Source: RGIG3009 sp045648765
GTDB lineage: Bacteria > Bacillota > Clostridia > Oscillospirales > Acutalibacteraceae
Reading direction: 5' to 3'
Assembly: GCA_045648765.1 (NCBI GenBank)
Contig: JAZROQ010000002.1
Coordinates: 1-10,134, forward strand
Length of the DNA: 10,134 bases
The notes under the pieces are model-generated. The model was not told where the DNA came from and did not search any database. It was given only the letters and a program-made list of their open reading frames with translations. The position numbers were made by a program, and so were the translations under genes. Shown here in pieces: positions 1 to 5,760 of the stretch (positions are counted from its first letter, which is position 1; each line of letters begins with the position of its first letter).

Positions 1-1236
1 AAAAGTGGCAATATCCGCTTCGGTTTGTTGTAATGCGGCGGCATCTTTTGCTGCCATTGCCGCGGCATGCTTTTCGGTCAGTTTGGTATATTCGGGGAAA
101 TATTCCGCCATTAGGAATCGCGCATACTTGGCATAACGGTAGCGTCCAACCGCATGGAAGAACACATCATCGGTGCGCTTAATTGCCACGCCGCGTTCCT
201 CTTTAAGGGCTTGTGGAATATCCTCGGGTGTTTTTGCAAACACAAGGGTAAATTGAATACCAAACAACCCGCTACTGCGTGTAATAGCGCGATGCGCATC
301 CGAAGCACCGCAAACGGGAATTTTGCATCCTTCTGCCATTAACTCGGTACGCAATAATTCTTGCAAGTTGCTACCATTATCGGTTGCATCACACCCTGCC
401 AAAACCTCCAATACGTCGTAATCACCGTGGCGCAGGTGATAGATGGTATCTTCGGTGGAAATATTGTATTCTCCAATATCCCAAAACGGGTGAGCCAAAA
501 TAGCCACACCGCCGCCTTTGCGGATTTCATTGGCAACAAAAATACGAAAAGCGACACCGCGCGGGTCGGAAAGTCCTTCGAAATCGCGTTCGGCAAGAAT
601 TTTGTTTACTTGTTCTTGCACATAGGCATCGTCGTTTTCGATGATTTCATTAACGCTTTGGTTACCCGCCATATTAATAAGATGAAAATAACCCATATCC
701 ATATTGTGAATTTCTTCACCGCGGAACACGGTAAAAGCACTGGTAATAGCCGAAACCTCTTGCTGTCCTTGCACCGACGGCCAATATTTGTGATGATCGG
801 TAATGACAATAAAGTCACAGCCGATTTCGCGGTAAGAACAGGCCACTTCAAACGGTGTTCCTTCACCGTCGGAACAAGAGGTGTGCAAATGGGTGTCACC
901 TTTGTAGCAGTTTAGTTCTGCTAAATCATCTTTTACAGAATAGGCGTACGTTTTGTCAAGCAAATTGCCGTCGTAATATACGCGGACGTTATGCCGTTGT
1001 TCACCGTTAAAGGTATGTGTTACCGAAAAAACCGTGTCGGACTCTTTGTGTACGTTTTTTAAAGGGTATCGATAAATTTCGTTAATATGATAATCGGTGT
1101 GCGGAATGTCGTATTGTTCCATCGGAATAATGCGGATTTTCAAAAGAGATGCATCTATTTCCTTTTCGGGAATATCAAAATATACAGTTTGCGGTTTGCC
1201 GTCGCGAAATACGCGAGGATACATGGTCACTCCCAT
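1..1236 (-). CDS. PHP-domain metallohydrolase, CehA/McbA-like (3' end cut off)
   Basis: An open frame of 412 codons runs from 1236 off the left edge with no stop, so the C-terminus is missing. The PHP (polymerase and histidinol phosphatase) metal-site motifs are all visible: GDTHLHT at residues 113-119 (H116, H118), TDHH at 146-149, the acidic/His segment GEEIH at 173-177, AHP at 248-250 and GASDAH at 310-315. PHP proteins are di- or trinuclear metal-dependent hydrolases of phosphoesters or related bonds. Residues 1-112 form a separate, probably beta-rich region before the PHP fold, an arrangement I associate with CehA/McbA-type stand-alone hydrolases. There is no signal peptide, so it is likely cytoplasmic. 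Start: ATG at 1236 has AAAGGGG nine bases upstream. An in-frame ATG at 1224 with GGAG five bases upstream is equally possible. It is divergent from the aldo/keto reductase. The substrate is unknown. Confidence 0.9.
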   Translation of the reverse strand, partial: MGVTMYPRVFRDGKPQTVYFDIPEKEIDASLLKIRIIPMEQYDIPHTDYHINEIYRYPLKNVHKESDTVFSVTHTFNGEQRHNVRVYYDGNLLDKTYAYSVKDDLAELNCYKGDTHLHTSCSDGEGTPFEVACSYREIGCDFIVITDHHKYWPSVQGQQEVSAITSAFTVFRGEEIHNMDMGYFHLINMAGNQSVNEIIENDDAYVQEQVNKILAERDFEGLSDPRGVAFRIFVANEIRKGGGVAILAHPFWDIGEYNISTEDTIYHLRHGDYDVLEVLAGCDATDNGSNLQELLRTELMAEGCKIPVCGASDAHRAITRSSGLFGIQFTLVFAKTPEDIPQALKEERGVAIKRTDDVFFHAVGRYRYAKYARFLMAEYFPEYTKLTEKHAAAMAAKDAAALQQTEADIATF

Positions 1237-1262
1237 TTGTTACAGCCCCTTTCTTTGGCTAT

Positions 1263-1291
1263 ATTATAGCATTGTTTCTTTGCAAAAGCAA
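1263..1291 (-). promoter_or_regulatory. Promoter of the PHP gene
   Basis: Read on the minus strand, a perfect TATAAT (1263-1268) is preceded by TGC, making an extended -10. It stands 17 bp from a weak -35, TTGCTT (1286-1291). The predicted transcription start is near 1256, giving a leader of about 20 nt that contains the AAAGGGG ribosome binding site. Assigned by eye. Confidence 0.65.
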
Positions 1292-1312
1292 TCGATTTTC
1301 GACAGGTATCGG

Positions 1313-1341
1313 TTGACAAACGGCGCGTTTTTTATTACAGT
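1313..1341 (+). promoter_or_regulatory. Promoter of the aldo/keto reductase gene
   Basis: A consensus -35, TTGACA (1313-1318), stands exactly 17 bp from TACAGT (1336-1341). The predicted start of transcription is near 1348, about 28 nt before the ATG. The consensus -35 and ideal spacing suggest a fairly strong sigma-A promoter. Its -35 lies 21 bp from that of the divergent PHP promoter, so a regulator bound in this gap could affect both genes. Confidence 0.75.
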
Positions 1342-1346
1342 GTAGG

Positions 1347-1358
1347 TAGGAATTCCTA
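1347..1358. promoter_or_regulatory. 12-bp perfect palindrome at the predicted transcription start (possible operator)
   Basis: TAGGAATTCCTA reads the same on both strands and lies at the predicted start of the reductase transcript, between the -10 box and the ribosome binding site (AAAGGAGG, 1361-1368). That is a usual place for a repressor operator. No regulator gene is adjacent, so the binding protein is unknown, and a palindrome this short can occur by chance. Confidence 0.35.
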
Positions 1359-1375
1359 TCAAAGGAGGACAAAAA

Positions 1376-2365
1376 ATGAGTTATACAGCCTTAGAAAATC
1401 GGTATACAACAATGGAGTATCGTCGGTGTGGAAACAGCGGTGTGGTACTGCCCGCTATCTCGTTGGGGCTATGGCATAATTTTGGTGAAATCACCCCGAT
1501 TGATACGCAACGTCAAATGTTGCGCACGGCGTTCGACAATGGTATTCTTCATTTTGATATTGCCAATAATTACGGTCCTCCCGCGGGTGAAGCCGAGCGT
1601 AATTTCGGCAAATTGTTTTTGCAAGATTTTAAACCTTATCGTGACGAGTTGATTTTGTCTACCAAAGCGGGGTATCTTATGTGGCCCGGCCCGTATGGGG
1701 ATTATGGTAGTCGCAAATATTTGATTGCCAGTTTAGACCAAAGCCTTAAACGAATGAATGTCGATTATGTAGATATTTTTTATCATCACCGTCCCGACCC
1801 CAACACCCCATTGGAAGAAACGATGGGCGCACTCGACCACATTGTCCGTTCCGGCAAAGCGCTTTATGTGGGACTTTCCAACTATCCTGCCGATTTGTTC
1901 CGCAAAGCGGTGGCCATTCTCAAAGATTTGGGTACGCCCTGCCTTATTCACCAACCGCGATATTCGTTGCTTAACCGATGGATTGAAGATGGCTTAACGG
2001 ATGCTTTGCGTGAAGAACAAGTCGGTTGCATTTGTTTTTCACCGCTGGCGGGCGGGTTGCTGACAGGCAAATATTTGCAAGGTGTTCCGGCAGACTCCCG
2101 CGCAGGACGCGATCCGCGCTTTTTAAAACCCGAAAACATCACAGCCGAGCAACAACAAAAAATAGCCGCGCTCGGCGCTTTGGCGGCCGAACGCGGACAA
2201 ACACTTTCGCAACTGTCGTTAAGTTGGGTGTTGCGGGACAAAGTGGTGACTTCTGCGCTGATTGGTGCCAGCCGTCCCGAACAGATTTTAGAGAATATAA
2301 AAGCGGCGCACGCCGCCCCCTTTACGGGAGAAGAGTTGCGCCGTATCGACGAAATTTTAGCCTAA
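1376..2365 (+). CDS. gpr: Aldo/keto reductase, YghZ/GPR type (L-glyceraldehyde 3-phosphate reductase family, AKR14)
   Basis: This 329-residue cytoplasmic NADPH-dependent aldehyde reductase closely resembles E. coli YghZ/GPR, as recalled from memory. Shared stretches include SLGLWHNFG (29-37), HFDIANNYGPP (59-69), STKAGY (95-100), MWPGPYG (102-108), SLDQSLKRM (119-127) and SGKALYVG (159-166). The catalytic tetrad fits D61, Y66, K97 and H138 (in FYHHR), and LIGASRPEQ (295-303) near the end is the NADP-binding segment. E. coli GPR reduces L-glyceraldehyde 3-phosphate and also methylglyoxal, so a role in removing toxic aldehydes is likely but is transferred from the family. It is slightly shorter than the 346-residue E. 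coli protein because it lacks the C-terminal tail. ATG at 1376 follows AAAGGAGG with a 7-nt gap. It appears monocistronic, and its 3' end overlaps mntP by 9 bp on the opposite strand. A related AKR14 specificity cannot be excluded. Confidence 0.92.
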   Translation: MSYTALENRYTTMEYRRCGNSGVVLPAISLGLWHNFGEITPIDTQRQMLRTAFDNGILHFDIANNYGPPAGEAERNFGKLFLQDFKPYRDELILSTKAGYLMWPGPYGDYGSRKYLIASLDQSLKRMNVDYVDIFYHHRPDPNTPLEETMGALDHIVRSGKALYVGLSNYPADLFRKAVAILKDLGTPCLIHQPRYSLLNRWIEDGLTDALREEQVGCICFSPLAGGLLTGKYLQGVPADSRAGRDPRFLKPENITAEQQQKIAALGALAAERGQTLSQLSLSWVLRDKVVTSALIGASRPEQILENIKAAHAAPFTGEELRRIDEILA

Positions 2366-2941
2366 AAGGTGTTCTAACAAAATTTTGACACCAATGCCGA
2401 TAAGAACAATACCGCCCGCAATTTGAGCGCGTTTGCCAAAACAGTTGCCTGTACGGCAACCAAGATACACGCCGCCCAAGCAAAAAACAAAAGTGATAGC
2501 GGCAATCACGGCGGAGCACAGCAAAAATCCCCACGACGGAGCCAACAAACCCGTACGACCGAGCGCCATGGTAACACCTACCGCCATGGCATCAATGCTC
2601 GTAGCAACTGCCATTACAAGCAAAGTGCGCCAATGTGTGGGGTCGCCTTGCGGTTCGTCGCATTCGCCTTCGTGCAAAACCTCCCACAGCATTTTTCCGC
2701 CGATAAAGCACAGTAAAACAAAAGCGATCCAATGGTCAACCACGCGAATCGTTTCGGCGAACATTCCGGCGACAAGATAACCGATAATCGGCATCAATCC
2801 TTGAAACAAACCAAAAGCCCCCGCGACTTTTAAAGCCGAAGACGGCGTGATACGTTTCATAAAAATACCGTTGCTGACCGAAACGGAAAAAGCGTCCATC
2901 GACAAACCGACAGCAACCAATAATAATGTTAACCAATCCAT
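2357..2941 (-). CDS. mntP: Manganese efflux pump MntP
   Basis: This 194-residue membrane protein fits the MntP family in length (E. coli 188 residues) and motifs. It exports Mn2+ to prevent toxicity. Six hydrophobic segments are visible at about 3-23, 36-58, 66-86, 103-124, 135-157 and 171-191, arranged as two three-helix repeats. Each repeat has the conserved membrane acidic motif: LSMDAFSVS with D16, and ATSIDAMAVG with D117. The end, FGKRAQIAGG followed by a GIGVKIL segment, is typical of the family. Start: ATG at 2941 with AAAGGAG seven bases upstream. A frame extension to 3001 exists but would begin with TTG inside the promoter, so it was not used. In many bacteria mntP is controlled by MntR or a manganese riboswitch. 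The 71-bp upstream gap is too short for the yybP-ykoY riboswitch, so regulation by a protein is more likely here. Confidence 0.95.
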   Translation of the reverse strand: MDWLTLLLVAVGLSMDAFSVSVSNGIFMKRITPSSALKVAGAFGLFQGLMPIIGYLVAGMFAETIRVVDHWIAFVLLCFIGGKMLWEVLHEGECDEPQGDPTHWRTLLVMAVATSIDAMAVGVTMALGRTGLLAPSWGFLLCSAVIAAITFVFCLGGVYLGCRTGNCFGKRAQIAGGIVLIGIGVKILLEHLLG

Positions 2942-2953
2942 AAGATGGCTCCT

Positions 2954-2982
2954 TTTACCACGTAATGTCGACAGTATAGCAT
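2954..2982 (+). promoter_or_regulatory. Weak candidate promoter of the TPR/DUF4037 unit
   Basis: TTTACC (2954-2959) and TAGCAT (2977-2982) with a 17-bp spacer are the best match for a plus-strand promoter in the 71-bp gap. Its -10 overlaps the mntP -10 on the other strand. Both boxes are weak, so this is a tentative assignment. The gene must have some promoter here because mntP is divergent. Confidence 0.3.
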
Positions 2983-3001
2983 AAACGAAAAAAGAATACA
3001 A
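2973..3001 (-). promoter_or_regulatory. Promoter of mntP
   Basis: On the minus strand an extended -10, TGC followed by TATACT (2973-2978), stands 17 bp from a TTGTAT -35 (2996-3001). The predicted start is near 2966, leaving a leader of about 25 nt with the AAAGGAG site. The -35 abuts the ribosome binding site of the divergent TPR gene. Confidence 0.65.
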
Positions 3002-3012
3002 GGAGATATTCT

Positions 3013-3825
3013 ATGAACAACCAAAACGAAAACACTCAAATAGTGCTCGGCTGTTCTGATTGTGGGCGGCGTTCGGCGGCATCGACGATTCCTGTTTCTC
3101 GCGTGATTCAAAAATTGGATGAATGTTTTGCCGTTAACGACATGGAAGCCGCCGGTAAACTGCTGGAATATTGGGAAAAAGAAGCCGTGGCATTGGGAGA
3201 CCTTTCGGGTGAATTATCGGTTGTCAATGAACTTTTGGGGTATTACCGCAAAGTGGGGGATAGCCAAAAAGGTTTGCGCTCGGTTTCTCGCAGTTTGGAG
3301 TTGCTTGCTTTGTTGCACCAAGAAAACGAGGTGTCGGGAGCAACGGTCATACTCAATGCTGCCACCACGATGAAAGCGTTTGGTCAAGCCGAACAAGCGT
3401 TGCCGCTGTATGAAAAAGCGGAAAAAGTATATACCGAAAAACTCACCTCAAGCGACAATCGCTTTGGCGGGTTTTATAATAACAAAGCGCTTGCCTTGGT
3501 CGATGTAAAACGCTACAAAGAAGCCGAAGATTGTTACCATCGCGCGTTAGCGGTGGTAGATGAAGGGCAACCCGACAGTGCGGTAACGTATGTAAACATG
3601 GCACACTTGTACGAAGTTTGGCTGGACGACAGCGAACAAAAGATTGCCGAATGTTTGCAAAAAGCCGAAGATATCTTGAACCATTCTCGAATGGAAAAAA
3701 CAGCATACTATGCATTTGTGTGCAGTAAATGTGCGCCGTCGTTTGATTATTTTGGTTTTTTTGTTACGGCACAAGAATTACAAAGAAGGGCAAAACAAAT
3801 TTATGAAGGGACTAGAACTTTCTAA
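3013..3825 (+). CDS. Tetratricopeptide-repeat protein paired with a DUF4037 protein
   Basis: This 270-residue soluble protein is built of helical repeats. TPR-like units can be read at about 109-142 (with LPLYEKAEKVY), 152-185 (NNKALALVDVKRYKEAEDCYHRAL; the clearest) and 189-224 (YVNMAHLYEVW to KAEDIL). A more diverged helical N-terminal part lies at 30-105. TPR arrays bind other proteins, so a scaffold or partner role is expected. Two CxxC pairs sit at the ends of the fold: C14/C17 in GCSDCGRR, and C237/C240 in CSKCAPSFDYFGFF. They could form one metal site if the termini meet, which is inference. ATG at 3013 follows AGGAG (3001-3005) at 7 nt. Its last 23 bases overlap the next gene, which suggests translational coupling and a joint function. 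No enzymatic motif is visible, and the specific role is unknown. Confidence 0.85.
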   Translation: MNNQNENTQIVLGCSDCGRRSAASTIPVSRVIQKLDECFAVNDMEAAGKLLEYWEKEAVALGDLSGELSVVNELLGYYRKVGDSQKGLRSVSRSLELLALLHQENEVSGATVILNAATTMKAFGQAEQALPLYEKAEKVYTEKLTSSDNRFGGFYNNKALALVDVKRYKEAEDCYHRALAVVDEGQPDSAVTYVNMAHLYEVWLDDSEQKIAECLQKAEDILNHSRMEKTAYYAFVCSKCAPSFDYFGFFVTAQELQRRAKQIYEGTRTF

Positions 3826-4741
3826 ACAATTTTATTTGGCACATGGCAAAGATATGCTGGAACAGCAGTTCCCTTTGTTAGCTCCCCGCGTGGCAGTAGG
3901 ACTGGCAGGGGAAGGTTCGGAGTGTTTGGGGTTTGATGATGAGTTTTCGACCGACCATGATTTTGAACCCGCATTTTGCTTGTGGCTTACCGAACAAGAC
4001 GAAAGACAATACGGCATGGAACTTGCCCGTGCCTATCGCAAGTTACCAAAAGATTTTGGCGGGTATTCCCGCCAAACGTTGGCACCTGTCGGTGGCAGCC
4101 GACACGGCGTGATGACGATTCCCAATTTCTACACGCGCCATTTAGGTGCAGCAAACGCACCGGATTCCTACGATCGTTGGTTGTACACGCCGTCGGCATC
4201 GCTGCTTTGTGCATGTAATGGCGAGGTGTTTCGCGATGATTTGGGTGAGTTCTCTGCGGTACGGCAAGAACTGCTCAAAGGTTACCCCGAAGATATCCGT
4301 CGTAAAAAATTGGCCGCTCATGCGGTGCTAATGGCACAAGCGGGGCTTTACAATTATGCGCGGTGTATCGCGCGCGGCGAAAACGGAGCCGCCCAACTAG
4401 CGGTGTTCGAGTTTGTCAAGCACGCGGTTTCCACCGTGTATTTGTTGAACAATCGATACGAACCGTTTTATAAGTGGGCATATCGCGGTATGCGCGAGTT
4501 GCCGTTGCAATCGTCGTTGGAACCTTCGCTAATTGCGCTGACAGAACTTGGTAACAGCCAAGCGGAAGCGGCGGCGAAAAAAGAAAGCATGGAAGAAATA
4601 GCCGCCTTGTTTATTGCCGAATATAAACACCAAGGAATCACAACAACCAACAGTACGGATTTAGAACGACAAGCATATGCGATTGCAAACGGCATCACCG
4701 ACCCGCAATTGCGAAACCGACATATTATGGACGGCGCATAA
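3803..4741 (+). CDS. DUF4037 nucleotidyltransferase-like protein
   Basis: This 312-residue cytoplasmic protein has an N-terminal nucleotidyltransferase-like core. GLAGEGSECLGFDDEFSTDHDF (33-54) contains the Gly-Ser turn (G38-S39) followed by acidic residues D45, D46, D51 and D53, as in the metal-binding site of the minimal nucleotidyltransferase superfamily. The C-terminal half is helical and matches my recollection of DUF4037, with a conserved NNRYEPFYKWAYRGMRELP-like segment at 216-234 that resembles the substrate-side helix in aminoglycoside nucleotidyltransferases. The reaction would be transfer of a nucleotidyl group to an unknown target; this is inferred from the fold. The chosen ATG at 3803 lies inside the end of the TPR gene, with a poorly spaced AAGGG 12 nt upstream, so translation probably depends on ribosomes finishing the TPR gene. 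A longer frame starting at 3710 would duplicate 116 bases of TPR coding sequence and was rejected. The transcript ends at a strong terminator just after the stop. Confidence 0.83.
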   Translation: MKGLELSKQFYLAHGKDMLEQQFPLLAPRVAVGLAGEGSECLGFDDEFSTDHDFEPAFCLWLTEQDERQYGMELARAYRKLPKDFGGYSRQTLAPVGGSRHGVMTIPNFYTRHLGAANAPDSYDRWLYTPSASLLCACNGEVFRDDLGEFSAVRQELLKGYPEDIRRKKLAAHAVLMAQAGLYNYARCIARGENGAAQLAVFEFVKHAVSTVYLLNNRYEPFYKWAYRGMRELPLQSSLEPSLIALTELGNSQAEAAAKKESMEEIAALFIAEYKHQGITTTNSTDLERQAYAIANGITDPQLRNRHIMDGA

Positions 4742-4745
4742 AAGT

Positions 4746-4791
4746 AAAGCGCGGGCACATTCGCTGAATGTGCCCGCGCTTTTTTATTTTT
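4746..4791 (+). terminator. Strong intrinsic terminator between convergent genes
   Basis: Two perfectly complementary 17-nt arms (4746-4762 and 4766-4782), rich in G and C, enclose a 3-nt GCT loop. A run of T follows, interrupted only by one A at 4786. It begins 4 bases after the DUF4037 stop codon, so it ends that transcript. The hairpin also lies directly after the AraC stop on the other strand. There the downstream T tract is poor (CTTTACTTTT), so it may terminate less well in that direction. Confidence 0.92.
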
Positions 4792-5638
4792 CTTCCAAAG
4801 AGCGATAAGCAGTGGGGGAAACCCCCATTACTTTCACAAAATTGCGATAAAAGGTAGAAAAATCGTTGTACCCGCACAGTCCGTAAACAGCGGTTATTTT
4901 GTATCCCTTTTCAATATATTCCACTGCCTTGCGGATGCGGCAACGGTTTAAATATTGATGGAATGAACACCCCGTGGCATCAAAAAAACTTTTGCAGAAC
5001 TTGGTTTTGGACATAGCCGAAAGTTGCAAAACGTTTTCCAAAGAAATGCTTTGATAATAATAGTTGTCAATATAGTCAATGCAGTGGAAAATAAACTGTT
5101 TGCCGTCGTCAGCAGTAATCACGGTAGGCGCACTTTCAAAATAAACCCGAGCAAAAAGCGAAATCAAAACCGTAATGTATGCTTTGATAATTTCACCGAA
5201 ACCGATTTTTTTGTTTTCAAATTCTTTATAAATTTGCACGATCAAGTTTTCCACTCGCAGAGCTTCCTCCGACGGCAAAGAAACTTTCAAACGGATATTG
5301 TTTTGCGTTTTAAGAGTGTTCAAAAAACCTACCGCTAACGAATCGGTGGTTAAGGGAGAAAGGGCTCCCGACATAAACGAAAGAGAATAAAACACACACC
5401 CCTCGTTGTCGGAGATGCGGTGGGTAACCCCCGGCGGGATAATGAACATATCGCCCGCCACCAATTTAGCCGAACTGTCGGCAATGTGATGGATAAGCGA
5501 GCCTTTTTCCAGGTAATAAATTTGAAAATATTCATGAGAATGCATTTTTTTGGCTTCGTTTGCGTGAATAACCCGTTGAATATGAATGCCGTCAGATGCA
5601 TTTTTGTAATACCCCAAAACAAAATGTTTGTAATCCAA
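4784..5638 (-). CDS. AraC-family transcriptional regulator
   Basis: This 284-residue cytoplasmic DNA-binding protein has two parts. Residues about 20-100 form a cupin-like sensor domain (HSHEYFQIYYLEKG at 33-46, GDMFIIPPGVTHRI at 62-75). Residues about 183-281 form the AraC double helix-turn-helix: first helix pair around ISLENVLQLSAMSKTKFCKSF (198-218), second around ITAVYGLCGYNDFSTFYRNF (248-267), ending in the family signature MGVSPTAYR (271-279). The cupin probably binds a small effector such as a sugar or organic acid. The start is TTG at 5638. A stop codon lies three codons upstream in frame, no ATG is available until residue 32, and GAGGTG stands 7 nt before the TTG, so the rare start is nearly forced. 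It is divergent from the five-gene catabolic operon, and identical half-sites in the shared gap point to control of that operon and of itself. Confidence 0.95.
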   Translation of the reverse strand: MDYKHFVLGYYKNASDGIHIQRVIHANEAKKMHSHEYFQIYYLEKGSLIHHIADSSAKLVAGDMFIIPPGVTHRISDNEGCVFYSLSFMSGALSPLTTDSLAVGFLNTLKTQNNIRLKVSLPSEEALRVENLIVQIYKEFENKKIGFGEIIKAYITVLISLFARVYFESAPTVITADDGKQFIFHCIDYIDNYYYQSISLENVLQLSAMSKTKFCKSFFDATGCSFHQYLNRCRIRKAVEYIEKGYKITAVYGLCGYNDFSTFYRNFVKVMGVSPTAYRSLEEK

Positions 5639-5659
5639 AAAACCTCACCTCACGGTCAT

Positions 5660-5688
5660 AGCATATCACAAATAAAAAATAATTGCAA
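5660..5688 (-). promoter_or_regulatory. Promoter of the AraC-family regulator gene
   Basis: On the minus strand TTGCAA (5683-5688) and TATGCT (5660-5665) are 17 bp apart, with TGA before the -10 (extended -10). The -35 box lies inside the first TGCAATAT half-site, so binding there would block this promoter. The predicted leader is short, about 15 nt. Confidence 0.55.
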
Positions 5689-5712
5689 TATGTTATGAAC
5701 ATACTGCAATAT
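5684..5712 (+). promoter_or_regulatory. Candidate AraC operator: direct repeat with 21-bp period, plus nested palindrome
   Basis: TGCAATAT occurs at 5684-5691 and again at 5705-5712, a period of 21 bp or two DNA turns. That is the classic spacing of half-sites bound by an AraC-family dimer. An inverted repeat is nested across the same DNA: TATGTT (5689-5694) and AACATA (5698-5703) around ATG, extended by GCA and TGC on the outside (5685-5707) with one mismatch. The left half-site covers the regulator's own -35. The right one overlaps the expected -35 of the operon promoter. Binding is inferred from position, spacing and the adjacent regulator gene. Confidence 0.6.
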
Positions 5713-5728
5713 TTTTACTCAATCCTCA

Positions 5729-5737
5729 TGGTACACT
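5729..5737 (+). promoter_or_regulatory. Extended -10 of the catabolic operon promoter, lacking a recognisable -35
   Basis: TGG followed by TACACT (5732-5737) forms an extended -10. At 17 bp upstream (5709-5714) the sequence is ATATTT, which does not resemble TTGACA but overlaps the second TGCAATAT half-site. This is typical of promoters that need an activator bound at -35. The predicted start is near 5744, immediately before the ribosome binding site. Confidence 0.5.
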
Positions 5738-5760
5738 TTTTACAAAGGAGAGTGCTTTGT

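Noticed and set aside
361..915. A 184-codon open frame on the plus strand
   Set aside because: It lies wholly antisense to the PHP gene, whose minus-strand frame has all metal motifs. The plus-strand product has no recognisable family and no good ribosome site.
2301..2330. Small GC-rich hairpin near the end of the reductase gene as a terminator
   Set aside because: The stem is only about 5 bp, lies inside coding sequence and has no T tract after it.
2942..3001. Longer N-terminus for MntP starting at 3001
   Set aside because: It would begin with TTG inside the -35 box and add 20 residues absent from the family. ATG at 2941 has a well-placed AAAGGAG and puts D16 at the family position.
2942..3012. 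Possible yybP-ykoY manganese riboswitch before mntP
   Set aside because: The gap is only 71 bp and the predicted leader about 25 nt, too short for the riboswitch plus a promoter, and no matching hairpins were seen.
3710..3802. Longer N-terminus for the DUF4037 protein starting at 3710
   Set aside because: The extra 31 residues are encoded in the other frame of the TPR gene and look like out-of-frame translation. The family-like sequence begins after ATG at 3803.
5683..5760. Longer N-terminus for the deacetylase-like protein (starts at 5683, 5728 or 5752)
   Set aside because: The first two lie in the operator or promoter, and 5752 sits on the ribosome binding site. GTG at 5761 has proper spacing.
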